Counted from the first letter of the stretch, positions 10,006 to 24,441 are shown. The stretch is 64,000 nt of DNA from Citrus sinensis (GCF_022201045.2 NC_068557.1:8246001-8310000), one strand, 5' to 3'. The notes: generated by a model not told the origin, from the letters alone. Made by a program: numbers and translations.

Positions 10006-12780
10006 TGAAAGCATCTCGATTCCTGGCAACGGACATGATGGAAGCTGTGAAGATGCTCATGTCAGCTGGACAGTCTGTATTCTTCGTGGTAAGGCCATCC
10101 TATGATAAAAAAAAAAAAAATTCTTTCTGATTATTGTGTGTACACTGCAATTTCATATATATTTCCAGCCGTGCTCAAATACTAACTTCTATCAAATTCA
10201 CTTTCAGAAAAAAAAGTTTGCCGTATTCCTTGGATTTAATTAGCTCTGCTTTTTTGCTCACACTTTTTCTTAGTCCTAATTCTTGAAAGATTTTGAAAGA
10301 AATCTAGGTGTAATAGTTTTGAAAAGAAGATTAAGACATAAGCTGCAACTTTTTGACTGAATTATAGAATGCATGACGTGATCGTGCATGTAAACACCTT
10401 TTTATAGAATGCAAGATGTGTTAGTGCATGAAATCACTTTCTGAAACAAATTTATTGACTAATGACATCGAATACCTTTGAAGATTCTGCGTTACTTTCT
10501 CTCTGTGCCAAACAAATGCCTAAAACTTCAGAATTGAATGTTCAAAATTTATTTGTGTTGTTCTCATGCTATAAAGGAGGGTGGCAGTAGTAGATATACA
10601 ACAAAGCAACGTGATCTCATCTTCTCGTTTTGGCTGCTTACAGACGCTTTCCAATGAGACTATTTGTGTCTGGGCATTACCCTTCAGTCATCATTGCCGG
10701 CGCACAAGGTCCGTTATGCTGTCAATTCTCTCAGCACTTTTTCTGTGACTGCATTAGAAAAATCTTCTTACGGCTTTGATGCATTGTCATGTTAGCAATC
10801 AACTAAACCAGTGACCTCTCTTTCACAGGCTAATTCAAGGGCTGTTGAGAGGGCAAAGCTTATGCAATTTTAAACAGCAATCTGTGATCTGTCAGCATGG
10901 CATGTTGTCTAGATAATGCCCAAGTGTCTGCAGCTATCTCTTTACCAACCGTTTTGTAAATAGAAACCAGAAATTCATTTATTCCATTTCAAATTCTAGA
11001 TTGTAATAACTTTCTCAAACAATATTTGTACTAAGATTCTATATTCCTATGTAAGACAGCTTAACATGCTATGTCTTGTTGCCGACTGAGCATGTAGATG
11101 TTTGACTAGATACACGGAAGCATCTGTAGATACACAGTAAACAGCAGTTGCTTTTTTCACTTGGCCTGCCTAGTTTTTTCTCTATATCTGGAATGACCCG
11201 ATGACCCCTAAAAGCAAAGATTCAGGAATTTCATTTCTGCTAATTCACGCACAACCAATCGGGCCACAAAATTATCATCTACATGAAACAACAATGAGTA
11301 AAATAGGCTGGAAATGAAGCCACTAAGGTTCTTGAGTGCCACAGTTAGGCTTTTCAACGATTACAATGTAGACAAAATCACATCTTGACTAAATTTGAAC
11401 TACAATTTATGTCTTGACAGCGCAATCAACAATCAGTTGTCGATTGCCATCCATTTCGCATCTGCCCCGACCTCAATTCCGACTGCCTGAGACTGCATGG
11501 ATGGCCACTCATGCCTTTCAAGTGGGTTCCCAATCATTATGCCATTCACATTGGCCATTGCATTCCTTAATTGTAGTAAGCTCAGCCATCGTGTTCTCCC
11601 TAGTAAAGGTCATCAGGGCCCTCATTTTTTCCGTCCTTGATGCGCATTGTAACTACACCAACATATAATTTATCCGCAAATTGACAAATGATGCTTGAAT
11701 CAGGTGTCACTTTACATACTCGTTAAGAGGCTTGTAGCTTCACAGTAAACGGCTAGCTCCATAAACCTATAACCTCTTAGCCTGAATAAACGTTATAATT
11801 ATCTTTTGACACTCTTCGTTTGCTACTTCAGGAGCATATAAATAGTCAAGCCATCATATATTAATTTTGTAACATATACACTTCATGATTTTCATGCCTT
11901 GTATACGTGGTTTAATACAAAAAAAATCATATAGACTTTCAAACTATTAACCATTAACCTTTTCGAAGTTATTATTTTTTTTTAAATTGCCGCAAAAGAA
12001 TAAATTGATCGTTTATCATAAAATATTTAATTCTAACTCCTTAAAGGAGATGATAATAAAGAAAAAATCACGATATTTTAATTTGTAAAATTCTTTAGGA
12101 ATGATAAAGGAATTATAATTTATTAATTTTGTAGTCCTTCTAAATCACGATGGTGAATAAAATAACAACATTTATCGTCTATCAAGGACATATTTGAGCC
12201 GTAGCAATTTTCTTATGATTTCTTTTTCATTTAATTAGTATAAGAAAACCATATGTATGATCTTCCAAAATATTTCTTCAATGTTGATGATAATATTTTT
12301 CCTTCATATTTATAATCTTTCCTCCTATGTGCAAATGATAAATGATGGAGGGAAACCACCCGTTTTGAAATTCTGTTGTCCTTCAAGGACAAGATAATGA
12401 ACAATATCATTAATTTTAATATAGTTCTTCAGGAAAATATAGTTACAGAAATTCTCATCATAGTGCGATCCTTTGAGATGCATTCTAATTTTTTTTTTTC
12501 ATTATATATTACAATATTCACACTTCAAGGTGAAATTTTAACACCAAAAATACAAAACCTTGTAATTCTTGTCCAACATAAAGAAAAATAGCATCAAGAC
12601 AAAATCATTGTTGATGGATGGCTAATTGCATCAAGAAAATAAGTAAAAAATGAATAAAGATACAATTTTCAAATGTCCATAATATAAATTATTCGAAATA
12701 TAAACTACCAAATGATTATGAAGTTAGATAAATTAAGATATTAGAAATATCGAATGTCAATAAACTTTCACACCTTTGTC
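10006..12780. other. Downstream flank of RPK2-like gene and intergenic DNA
   Basis: The first few hundred bases likely hold the 3' UTR; a splice-donor-like GGTAAGG occurs at 10089-10095, so a 3'-UTR intron is possible. The rest becomes increasingly AT-rich. A small frame at 11414-11668 has no recognisable product. No transposon ends were seen. Confidence 0.5.
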
Positions 12781-14640
12781 CAGAGATACCGTTACAGAGC
12801 AGACGAGAGAGAGAAGAAATTAAAACCCCAGTCATAGGGTAAGCTTACTATACATTTTATGTAAGAAACATAACTGATATGACTATTTAATTGATGTAAG
12901 TGCAACACGTGTTAATTTGGGAGGAGTAATAAAAACTTGTTGAAACCGGATGGAAACCGGTTGCAAAATGGGTCAACGGTAAAGTCAATCCCATGCGTTT
13001 ATCATTACAGCCGGTTGAAGGTAAGGTGGTAATCACTGAAAATTTTGAAAAGAAAGGAAAAATTGGAAAGAGAAAAAAATTTACGCGACTTTTGAAAGAG
13101 GATTATTGAAGAAGCAACAGCTCGCTGCTGCAACTAAATATGCAAAAATTTCATATAGCTTTATATTTGATTGTATTGAACAAAGGCTGAAAATCGAGGG
13201 GGAAAAAAATGGTTTCAGAGTTCTGTCCGTTACTAGTACATGGAGAAATGACGGGGAGCTGCAGTTTCACAGGTTAGAGAGTGTTTGAAAAATTTATAAT
13301 ATATTTCGTTATTTTTTTCCGTTGGAATAATGAACTTGTAATATCAGCGATTAATTTATCCTGCTTGAAAGTCTTAAATGGACCATATTCATCAAGTGTT
13401 CGATGAAATGTCTGAATAGCGTTAGCCCGGAAATATTTGGCTAAAATTGATGAATATATTTGGTTAATATGATGAATATATGTGAGGTTTGTATGCTGGT
13501 GATTGATTCTTCTGCTGCTGTTGGATTCTTCTGCTGAGTATTTGTAGTTTGGTTTATTTATTAATACAAATGAGGGTTGTATGCCGCTGCTAGCTTCTGC
13601 TGCTGTGCATCTGTACTTTGGTTTGTTTAGTATCTCTGTTTTGAGTTGTTATTCAGAGCCACCATGAATCATGTTACGTTGTAGTTCCCTGAGAATGAAG
13701 GAAAGAAGCTAAATTACCTTCTTAATTTCATTTTTCCATAACAATATTTTCTCTTCTTTTGGGTTCTGTAGAATTAATAATTTTCTCCTTTCCTTTTATC
13801 CTGCTCTCTCTGTTTTGGCAGAGTACGATGAATATATAGGAGTTATATAGAATATATTCTATTCTGTACAATATTTTCCTTTTATTCGCGGTGCCATTCT
13901 TTGTAATTGTATTTGTGCAGTTCGTACAATTCAATGCAATGCCTGCAATATCTGTAATTCAAAACTAGAATATATTAATCAGTTAACAAATTGAAACCTT
14001 GAAGTCCTTGCTAAATTAAGGGAAAAAGTTTAAATTTTGGCTTTGTTATTAGCATTTACAGAAATGGAGCTTCAGAATATTTTGTTTATTTAGATTAGGG
14101 ATGCAATAAGAAGCAAGAGTGGGTGCAGTGCTGACAGAGCGCCAATAATCTTTTGATACTTTAGTTAGTTTTGCTCTGAAGTTACATGATCCATCACCAT
14201 TTATGACACCTAAGAATGAAAGAAGAGGTGCATCTTGGAACAAATGCAGAATTGGAGAAGGTGAGAAAAAAACTCCAACAATGACGTTGGCCATTGCATA
14301 TTTCGTGAAATTTTTTTGTTATTATCTTGGTTGATATGTAATTTGACGGAACTTTTGGTTAATGTCAAATGTAGATGTGTCAGTGCAACAATTAGGAAGT
14401 TTGTGGGTTGCGTCCCAGCCCCAGGAGGCAAAGTTGGTAATTATTTATTCAAAGAGAAAAAAAATTGCAGAACTAGATGCACAGAATGGAAGAAGGCAGC
14501 ATGGGAAATGATGTTTTTACGTTTATGTGTGTATATTGTAGAACTTGTATATGTATATAAAGCTTTGTTATGTTTTACCCGATATGTAAATAAAACATAG
14601 AGCTTCTTATGTTATGTTTGTTAATTTAAGCAATTTTTTT
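12781..14640. other. Less AT-rich stretch, possible noncoding transcript
   Basis: Short frames at 13106-13288 (60 codons, ending at a CACAG/GTTAGAG splice-donor-like site near 13271) and 14316-14600 could be exons of an unrecognised or noncoding transcript. Neither resembles a known protein, and no consistent spliced reading frame joins them. I do not call a gene. Confidence 0.3.
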
Positions 14641-15925
14641 GGTCAATTAGAAGTGTTATAAAACTATAAATGTATGTGTTAGTGTAACTTGAAATTTATC
14701 AACAATATATATATATATATATTGTAATAGTTTTTAGGTGCGATTCGATTGAATTAGGGAGTAGATGCTTTAATAATTATTTCAAATGTTATATAAGTAT
14801 GAAATGCGAAAATAAGACTTAAAAATATTATACTTCCTTTAATATCTTCTTGGACTACACTGTGTAATTCGTAATTTCTGCCACATTCCAGCGCCTGTAG
14901 CTTCGATTTTATGGGGCTGCAATTTTTTTGGTTTCCCTAATTTTTTATATGAAAAAATGAAATAGGAATTTGGTTATCTCATTTGCTGCTTCTGTTGCTT
15001 TCCACTTTCAAAACCTAATTACTATACTTTCTGTCTTCAATTTTCTGGATTTTCCAGCGACCACTCATCACTTATCATTTCCATCTAAAATTGTCTTTTC
15101 CGACTAATCCCTTAGCTTGCTTTTTTCGACAACCGTTTTAGCAGGTAGCCATTCTTTTGTTTTTAAAAATGAATTTCCAACCACTACCTGAACCTAATTT
15201 TACGTTATGTTTCACCACACCTGTTGGATCTGCAAATTGAAGAATCCAACGATTCATGTTCTCGGAATGTTACTTACATCAAATGTAAGTTAAGCGTTGC
15301 CCCAGTCATAAGCTTCTCTATGTCTTTCGCAAATGAATGTCATCTTACAGCTTTAGAGACCGTACGGCTTTAGCATGGGAAATTCAAAAGAGGGCAAGTA
15401 AGGAAGGAAATTTGGGGAATAAGATTATGATAAATTTGGAGACATGTCTGCAATATCACTGGCTGTGGCAATTAAGTACTTTTTTTGGGGGGGTGGGGGG
15501 GGGGGGGAATAAAAGACACTTCAATTGACAAAGGTTACTAATGTAACAAAGGCATCTAATATAATTTATCTCTGCCCAAATGAATTTAGATTTGTCTCGA
15601 AATTCTAATTTCAGTGATCAGTTGGATAAAATTATTTGAATGAAAATCACTCCACTGTATCTTTTGGGGAAAAAATTTATTAATCTATTTATCACCATCA
15701 ATGTGTTGACAAGACATTGGAATATTTTAAAAATGTTTCACAAATATTGACATGGTTAAGCATTTTATCATTTGCTGTTTCAAAACAGTCTAGGTACGAA
15801 GGAAAAGCCAAAAAAAAGAAAAAAAAAATGATGAGAATCATAAGATTTAATGCAGAATCCGTTGTAAATGAGAGTTTCATCTTTAGAACTTACAACTGTC
15901 AGGCATGTCCTCGGTTTCTTAGTTG
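14641..15925. other. Intergenic DNA with simple repeats
   Basis: It includes a (TA)n run near 14705-14722 and a G-rich tract at 15487-15507 (seven and then thirteen G). No coding or RNA gene is supported. Confidence 0.5.
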
Positions 15926-16150
15926 AAAGGACAGTTGAAGAAATTATCCTATCAAAGACAAAGGTTAGCTCTTTGGATTGTGATCTTGCTGGGAAAAATC
16001 CAGTAACACTGGGGATGTCGCTGATTGCCTACAATCATCAGCAGATCAGCGCAGGGCAGGCCAACACCGTGAAACGAGTAGGTACACTTTCCCCTTTTCT
16101 CCATGAAAAAGAAATCAGCTTTGTCTCAAGAAAAACGAGTAGGTACACTA
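15926..16150 (-). pseudogene. Fragments resembling exons 8 and 6 of the neighbouring DUF3754 gene
   Basis: Bases 15928-15995 align by eye with exon 8 of the DUF3754 gene (18989-19057): shared blocks include GAAAGGAC, ATTATCCT, TCAAAG and TTGGATTGTGA. Bases 16088-16125 resemble part of exon 6 (about 19944-19985), sharing TTTCTCCATGAAAAAG and AATCAG. Order and strand match the parent, but the pieces are only about 90 bp apart instead of about 900 bp. The second piece sits between two copies of a 17-bp direct repeat (16072-16088 and 16133-16149). A plus-strand 108-codon frame over this area (15868-16194) is a shadow. This could be a decayed partial or processed duplicate, or a piece of a lost paralogue. 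Alignment was by eye. Confidence 0.5.
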
Positions 16151-16646
16151 TCAAGGATATCACCTTTTACATTCGCTTTCTACGAGAGCAGTAATGTTAT
16201 AAACACAAAGTAGGAGTACAAAAACAATGCTATAAAGTTTGAATGAATACAGCACCGATCCTAAGCGTGTAATTTAACTACAAAGCACCAAATGAGGGCG
16301 ATAGTATGTACCACGTCATATGAATGCAAGATATAATCCGCGATTTCTAATTTCTTTGTTTATAAACACACAGTCCTCCGCAGAGAAAAACCAAGAATTA
16401 CATTATGCACAAAAGCTACATGCAAAGAATGGAAAGTAAACAAGAATTGAGAATCACATTATATGAACGATCAAAGTAAAAAATAACTGCAACATATGTT
16501 GTTGAGTGGAATCTACCATCCCAGAGATCTGTCAAAAAGTGCAACAAGAGAATTATCACCTGCGGTTCATTCAAAAGCATCGGTACATCGAAGTTGCTTT
16601 GCTACAAATAGCTGACAAACAGAAGCTCACCTTCTCAAAGCAGGCA
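16151..16646 (-). other. Probable 3' flank and 3' UTR of the DUF3754 gene
   Basis: No further gene is seen. The sequence lies immediately downstream of the stop codon at 16647-16649 on the minus strand and would contain its 3' UTR and polyadenylation region. Confidence 0.45.
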
Positions 16647-19600
16647 TCAAGTTGTACTGATACCCTGTTGTGCCTTGAGGACCATCTCCTCAGTGGTGGT
16701 CCCAATGATCTCGTTAGCACGTTTCAGCCCGACGCAGTAATACCGGCCGATAGTATCCTATATTTGAAGATTGTTCTATAGTTAGAAGAAATGCCAAATG
16801 AATGAACTTACTTGACCTTAATGTAAAATGTTATCACATGATGTAATCAACTTCTGTTATCCACCACTACATGCACCACAAGCCTTCTGGAATATGCAAA
16901 GACAAAAAGACGGGATGCTATCCATGATGAGTAATATGAGGAACTCCGGTGAGTCTCACCCGAGCAACAATGCCCAACTTCTCTAACTTATGAACAGCAT
17001 CATCCACATCAAAGTTACAGCTCTCACCAAACTCTTCTTTAATTAGCTCCTCACACCGCAGATCCAGATCCTATTTCACATTATCACAAAGTCAAACATC
17101 AGAAATGATACAAGTGGTGTACAGTAAACAACAAATACCCAGCAATGACTAATTGTTTTGCATACCTGTCTTGTTGCCTTGCCCTGTTCCATCAATATAA
17201 AGAATGAAATGATCACCTCTTTGACCTGCGCAATTACAACTTATGGTAAGCAGTTGATGAGATGTAAGTAGATACAATGTGTCCCCAAATTAAACCAATC
17301 TTTTAAAATATACCAAAATAAATTAATTACTGCTTAAACACTTAACAATGTCAAAATTGAAAACATTACATCAAAGTTAAAATATTATCATGTCAGATCT
17401 CTAACAAAGATTTGGATGGCTTGTCAAACAGTCAAAGATTTCAAACTACTATTGACAAAGAGGTCAAACTGCATAAAGCCAATGAATGAATAAAGAACTT
17501 TTGTGTACAGATATTCATCTATAAAACAATTCCATCAATAAAAACAATTAATGATCACCAAGGAAATATGAACTAGGACATATTTGATAGTTCTAAAGAT
17601 TTCATCAAGCTCAATACTTACTTCTTGTTGAATCACATCATCGCACAAGTGAAGAAGGGTACCCTTTCCACTATCTAGCTGTTTGTCATACATGGACTGT
17701 GTGATCATATTCTGATATGCAGCCATGTTTTGCTGAAACCTGCAGCCAGTAGAAGAAACAATCAAACAATTGCCAAATTAGCAGATGACTCAAGTCAAGA
17801 AATAACTACTGGACGAACTGAGTCGCCTGATTATCCACACATACAGCCAGTCAATGCCCAGGAGAGAAATGAGAATAGTCAACTTCAATGATCAGTTTGT
17901 GGCCAAATTTTCCATTACCTTATGATATTCACATTATAGATAATACATTAACAGACAGAATATGAATTCTTTCCTTCCCATTCCCAATTTTTACTATAAT
18001 GGACACGTTCACATGTATCAATAAGCCGCAAAATATAAAGAGAAGAAAGAGAGCTCCAAAGTTTGATATTTTCTTTCTCTTTTCTTCTAGGGGATCGTTG
18101 TAGGAACTCACGTGAAGTATGTCTTAGCACAGTAACCAATCACCGTGGAAAGGATTGCCATGCCAACCCAAAGATCAATTTCATGCAGTTGGGCAGAAGT
18201 AATCACGGCAACCTGTCGGTAAGATACATAAATTATTTGAATAAGATGGAGGATAGACAAAAGATAAAACAATCACCAAAGAACTAATTGCTAAACTGAC
18301 CAGTCCAACCACAGCGGAGACAAGGAACTTGACCCAATCTAATGGTGTTAATCCTGGATTTTTCTTTTCAGGCTGTTAAAGGCATAGAGAAAAGAGTCCT
18401 CATATGAGATCGTAGCTTTTGCAGGCTTGTTGATAAAAGAAGAGACTACACAAGATTAATAAACAAGACAGAGAGAGAGAGAGAAAGAGGCAGCTAAAAC
18501 AACTTACAAGAACTATTTCCATATCAGCCATTGGAATATTTCTAAAATGTTTGAGATATACTCCCCGTTCTGCTTTGGATTTGGTACTTGCTTGCCTTTA
18601 CAATGACCATTATTGTTAGATGTCGCTAATCATCTTTCATAATGGTTTCAGAACAGTCATCAGAGGCATCAATTTAAAAAAACATTCAAGGTACTCTTTC
18701 AGAAAAAGAAAGAACAAGTAAATGTGCATTCAATGGGCCATTAGAGTAGCAACCATAAACTCTCTATGCATCTTGTCTCAATGTACTCTCAATTTTTTTT
18801 GCTAAAAGGATTTCATCCCGCATCAAGAAACAAATTGATCACAAGAACCTTATTTGTTCAACAGTCACCATCAAAATGTTCAACTTTGCAATAACACTCA
18901 CCACCAATAGGTTGCATGTCAATAGAACAATATTCTGAAAGTTAATAGCGAAAAATAAAATTAAACAAGATAGAAGAAATGAAAGGACCTGTAAAGAACA
19001 ATTATCCTGTCAAAGGTGGGCTCTTGGATTGTGACCTTGCCCAGCAAATTGCGAAAACTGGGAGAGCAGAATAACAATGTCAATGACCAGTGATACTTAA
19101 CCAGAAACTTTTTGTTACAATAGAAACATCCAATCAACTGACTCATAAAAACAAATTCAGAGTATTCAAGACAAAATTAGACAATTTCTAAGTTAGCAGG
19201 ATAAATTCAGATACAAATAACTGAAATTTTAGAATTCAAACAATAAGTCTATCTGAAGTTTGTTCTACGAACCTCCTGAAATGGCATGCAACATAACCAA
19301 GATAAGCGCACAGAACTATGTAGCAGAAAAAATACAATCCTATAGTAACAACACTACCATGCTGTAATTTACAACCTTAGTTCCATATTTTCAAGTCGAT
19401 GTCGTTCAACGGATAGATCATTCTGCTCTGTTTCAGAGTTAATTTCATCATCCTTCTTTGGGTCTGGTTTATGTCGTCTTTTAGATCTTCTGGACAAAAG
19501 TTTTTCTAGCCTGCAAGCACCATAACCTTAGAAAAGATTAGAGAGGAAAAGCATAAAGCAGGTCAAACTTATAAGTACGGGAATAAGAAAAACGCTTTTG

Positions 19601-22600
19601 AGCCATTCCAATGCTAAACTATCTTTTTAACCTAGAAGTTCAGAGTTTAGAAACCATAAAAATTAACCAACTGCCATTTGGCCAGGATTTGCTCAAGCCA
19701 GCTGATTATATCAATTTCGAAGAAAAAAAAAAGAAAAAGCTAAATCCGATATGTCAATTTTATTGAACAATATGCAGCAAAAAAGGTTAGAATGACAAAA
19801 AATGCTTTCAATTGCACAAATTGACTTGTGTGTAGTCAAATATTGTATATTCAGCAAAATCCACCAATGAGACAATTTCAGTCCAGAAATATACTAACCC
19901 TGTTCGTCTCATGAGAAATGACCAAAACTGACCAATAAGCATGTCCACTTTCTCCATGAAAAAGTAATCAGTTGTCTGATCAACTCCAATACCGCGCCGA
20001 AAGATCACATACTACAGATAAAACCACAGTACAATTCAGCTTTCTTCAAGTCTATCGTTTAGACCAAAGTTCAGAACCAAGTTATTAATTGTCACATTAA
20101 TTTTCAACGTCGATGCTTGTTCAATTTTTGAAGAAATGAAGGAACTGAATATAAAGAAATCCCTAAAATACAGGATCTCCCAACTGTTGAACTTCTTTGA
20201 TGTTGACAAGTGGGCTGTGATATCTTGTCAAAGAAAACATCAAATTTATCCCTACTTTAAATCTTCATGCTTAATCCAATGAAGCATACATTCTAAGCAT
20301 AATCAGACAGCGAGGTTGAGAACAAAAGTATATTTAAGAAATTTAAATAATGCAGACAACACTACTTTAACATATTATGCATGCGTGGGGAACACATTTT
20401 AAGGACATATGCAAAATAAACCTAGTATAAACATTTTACGGACATGTAAAATTAACCTAGTATAGCCAATTTAAAATCTTTAAGGAAGCAACTCCAAACT
20501 CAAAAGTATCATACAAATTTAGGCTCCATTGGGTTTTGTGGTGTTGTGGCTTTAAACCACAGTTGCTACAAATAAAAGCTATAGCCATGAAATAAAAGTT
20601 GATAGTATTTGGAAAATACGACTTATAAATCATAATTTTGACGAAATTACTAAAGGAAAAATAGATTTTTCACCAAAAAACTGTGGGGTAAAATTACTTA
20701 ACTTCCAAACTACAATTGCATATGTTTACCAAACACCTTAGAGCTGGGGTCTTCCCTCAATCAACAGTATATTCCCAAGCAGACAACCACATCACAAAAG
20801 GAATTTCATACAACTCAAAACCTTCAGTGCTAAACTTAGCGGAATACCTTATCAGCAAAGTCTGGAAGATGGTCGTGGTGATGCTCTTCAAAATATCTCT
20901 TCAAAAGCTTCTTGTCAAGCTACATTCGCCAAAAAGGGCACATTGAGATCAGCTTAAAAGCTCAGGAAAGCACTTAAAGATGTGCACCTTGAGACTTAGA
21001 GCATGTTTATTTATGTGCATCACCATGAAATGGAACTTTTCCAACAAAATTGTGATTACAAACCTTAGATTCATTGACAGTGATTGGAAGATGTAAAAGA
21101 TACTGCCCTGAAAGTGCAACATCAATTTCTTCATCGGTTGTTATTTTGAAGTTGCTCTTGTCCATTACCTGCATAAAAGGAAAGTATGAAAACATTACAA
21201 AATGGCTTATTGGTGATTTGAAAAGTTGCATGCATATCCTCATTATAGTTATTACTATTAGTTTCCTACAAGAAACAAGAAATTTTATTAGACCATACAT
21301 TAGCAGTGTCAGGTTAGAGATCTCAATATTATTTTTTCAGAACTTCAATGTTACTTTGTCAAATTAAGTAAATACTATCAACATTTGCCAAAGGTATTAA
21401 GTTCACAAGTTTCAGCAACCAGCCAAATCCATAAAACAAATTTTAACCTAAGCTTGCCTCTTTTTACAACAAAAGATTACCGAATTATTCACCCAATACC
21501 TAACTTAAATTCTTATGTTACATATACTATCCTACAAATACAATTGCCATTCTCCTTCATTTCCATCTGTTTGCGCCCCTCATTTCCCAAAGGGTTGCAC
21601 CTGGTCTCGCGCATCCTCATTCCCAGGATATAATGATTTATTCCAGAGGAGGAATATGCAGAACAAACCCTCAAGAATCCAACTAATTAATTCCGCAAAA
21701 AAGACAGCTGGAAACCAGAATGATAACAATAAAATCCAGAATTTTTACCTGGAATCACATCATGAGACCAAACCACGATGAAGCACAAAATGGGTATCAT
21801 ACCCAAAACAGTGTGCTAGCTTCATAAAGGCACAATGACATGTGTAGCTAGGCAGAAAGGGATGACAGAAGCCCTTGGAAATAGGAATCAGGACAAGCCC
21901 CAATTCCACATCACCAAAGAAATGCCTATAAATAAAGAACCACAACATTGCATAGGGGTCTTTTGCCAGATTTAGAAATTCACAAAGAAAGTCGAAACCC
22001 CTGTCTCTGTCCTTATTTCTTACTTCGATATCTTGCCTTTGAACAACCCACTGACTTGGGCGTCATAGTACTGGTCACAGGTACCCCACTCCTAGTCATC
22101 AATATACAGCTTGAAGAAAGTTATCCACAATCAACCCTCTCTCAGTAAGGTAAAAACTTAATCCCTCACCATCAAACTCCAATACCAAATAAAAAGGCAT
22201 TTAACAATCAGAAAGCAACTAAATTTTCCTCACACTAAGCTAGCTACCTCCAAAGATTTAAGATATGGTCATTCTCTAGGTCAAGGGTTACTCCATGCAC
22301 CTTTGCCTTGCCTCCTGCCCATTTGTTGTATGTTAAAAGGGGTTTGTCTTTCAAAAGGCTAAGCACATGATCCTATTTTTATTGTTAAAGACACAACCAA
22401 TTAAGATTCATTGTGTGGCAAACTTTGTTTTCTTCTTTTTCATTTTTCGGGTCGAACCAGCATGTGACAAGGGATGGAGATTGGTAAGATTTTTAATTCA
22501 AAATTCTCTGATGGATGAGAAAAAATAATGAGAATGCAGCTATCTCAAGTCTCAACTTCACTAAATAGAAGAATTATGTTTCAGGACACTTGAGAGGCTC

Positions 22601-24399
22601 CATAAACTTCCATGCACCAAAGAATGGAATGCAAATTAAAATTATACTTTTGATCTACAAATTTGGCAGTAATATCTGCTATTCACCATCTTTTTTTTTT
22701 TTTTTTTTTTTGGGCAGTTGTTCTCTTCAGTTCTTTTTGACTTACAGATGCAATTTAAAAGATGATGAGTAAAAGAAAGTAGCCATAATACCTCAGTTGT
22801 TCTCTTCAGTTCTTTTTGACTTACAGATGCAATTTAAAAGGTGATGAGTAAAAGAACGAGGAAATTGCACGGGATATGACTCAATACTTGCTAAATGCCA
22901 AGACTATGACCCAATTATTTACATGCCAAGACTATGACCCAATAACAAGTGAAAGTACACAAATACCCTTATAAGTAACTAAGTTAAAAAAATAAAAGAA
23001 AACTTGAGTTAGGAAGTTTAGGAAGGCATTGAACTTGTATTCATTACTTTGATTAATTCATTTACCGTTATACAAGACAATAACACGTACCATATCCATT
23101 TACCTAAAAATTATGTGATGACAGAGTAAGAATATTAACAAAAATAAGCTGTTAAAAGTTCTTCTAGACTTTTGTGCTTCAGTTCTAAACTTCTAGATTT
23201 ATAGACTTATCTACAGGTCCACAAGTCTATAAGTAAAGAAGTCGCGAAAACGATAACCATGATAAACAAACTCATTTCGGCAGCAAATTTGATGTGTAAA
23301 AATTGTGTTGAAGAATTTTTTGGAATCTGTTTGAATTTGTGAAGGGAAGGTGATGATTTTAGTAAGTGTTTGATAACAACTTAGAATGCTGGGCGCATTA
23401 TAGTGCTGGGTGCATGCTTTTGTTGGAGATGATAAGGGCATTTTAGACTAGGGATCACCAAAATGTCATACAAATTTAATTGAGTAAAAGTTGTCATATT
23501 TATGTAAACCGTACATGATTTTGTCATATATAAATAAAAAACCCGAAAAGAACATAGCAAAAATACCTGAAACACATATGTAAGGAAATTCTGTTCAAGT
23601 ACATCAATTTCCTCAGGAGATAAGTTCTGCTGCTCCAACTTCTGAGCCCCTGATACAGGATCAAAGAGAGAGTACAGTTGCTGCAAACATTGTAAATTTG
23701 TAGTTAAATTACGACAAAAAGGACAAAACACTGCCATAGCAAACTAAATAATAAACTGAATAAAACCGAGTTAAGAGGAAACAAGCTACCATCAAATCCT
23801 CAAACTGTAGCATATACCAAGCCCGAATAGTGTACTCAACTCTCTTGCAAAGCTTTAGAAACTCAGCCCGGTCAGAACTGTGTTCTGCAGAACAATAAAA
23901 AAAATTGCATCACCGTCAAGCAAACCAAAATGGAAAAGTAAGTAAATAAATATATCTAGTAACATAATAGAATTTTTTTTAAAAAAGAAATATATTGGTG
24001 TTTATTAATTCACATATAATAAGAAGGGGCAAAAAAAGGCAATGCTCATAATCCACATTTAACCCAAAAAAAATACCCATTAGCCAAATTACAATCTAAA
24101 CCAAACCCTTCTTTCGTTTTCTTTCTAAATTTAATAACACCCAAGACATCCATTCTCATTTTTCTTGCTGGGGTATCACTAATTTCACACAAAATTGAAC
24201 ATAAATTAAATCCAAAGCAAGAAAAAAATCAAAGAAAGGAAAAAAAAAAGCGTTAATGAAGCCAAAAAAAAGAAAAGTAAATGCAAACATAAAAAAGTGA
24301 AATTGAAATACCAATGAGGTTGGCCAAAGTCATGATAAGCTTTGGTTTGAGAATGGGGATGACAGATTCCCGTTCCAATCGAATCACTTCTTTCTTCAT
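16647..24399 (-). CDS. DUF3754 family membrane protein, 15 exons
   Basis: Coding exons on the minus strand: 24312-24399, 23790-23884, 23567-23680, 21064-21168, 20848-20919, 19899-20011, 19376-19510, 18989-19057, 18508-18595, 18301-18372, 18112-18212, 17622-17739, 17166-17225, 16960-17070, 16647-16757. They sum to 1452 nt, i.e. 483 residues, and every junction is GT-AG with phase kept. The start [20 protein letters not shown] is preferred; an in-frame ATG at 24441 would add 14 residues. The protein resembles the Arabidopsis At3g19340 group (DUF3754). Two hydrophobic segments near residues 300-320 and 330-348 suggest a paired membrane anchor. Exon 7 codes a Lys/Asp/Glu-rich linker ([16 protein letters not shown]). 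Function is unknown for the family as far as I know. The gene looks intact. The 2.4-kb intron 3 (21169-23566) holds repeats. Confidence 0.9.
20522..20748. mobile_element. Possible degenerate MITE in an intron of the DUF3754 gene
   Basis: The left end (GGCTCCATTGGGTTTTGTGG) and the reverse complement of the right end (CTAAGGTGTTTGGTAAAC) are loosely similar and have the GTTTGGT-type ends common in plant hAT-like MITEs. The interior is AT-rich. No convincing target-site duplication was found, so this is tentative. It lies in intron 5. Confidence 0.3.
22715..22855. repeat. 79-bp tandem duplication in intron 3 of the DUF3754 gene
   Basis: The segment starting CAGTTGTTCTCTTCAG at 22715 recurs at 22794 with only a few differences, just after a poly-T run (about 22691-22711). 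This is a local tandem duplication of intronic DNA. A shorter duplication (ATGCCAAGACTATGACCCAA) follows at about 22896-22941. Confidence 0.85.
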
Positions 24400-24441
24400 G
24401 CTTTCGTTAGTTTCTGTCTCTCTGAGTCTCTGAATTCTCAA

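Noticed and set aside
13106..14600. Possible small protein-coding gene
   Set aside because: Two short frames with a splice-like site do not join into a consistent reading frame and match nothing known.
15868..16194. 108-codon plus-strand frame
   Set aside because: It overlaps minus-strand exon-like fragments of the DUF3754 gene and shows no protein family features.
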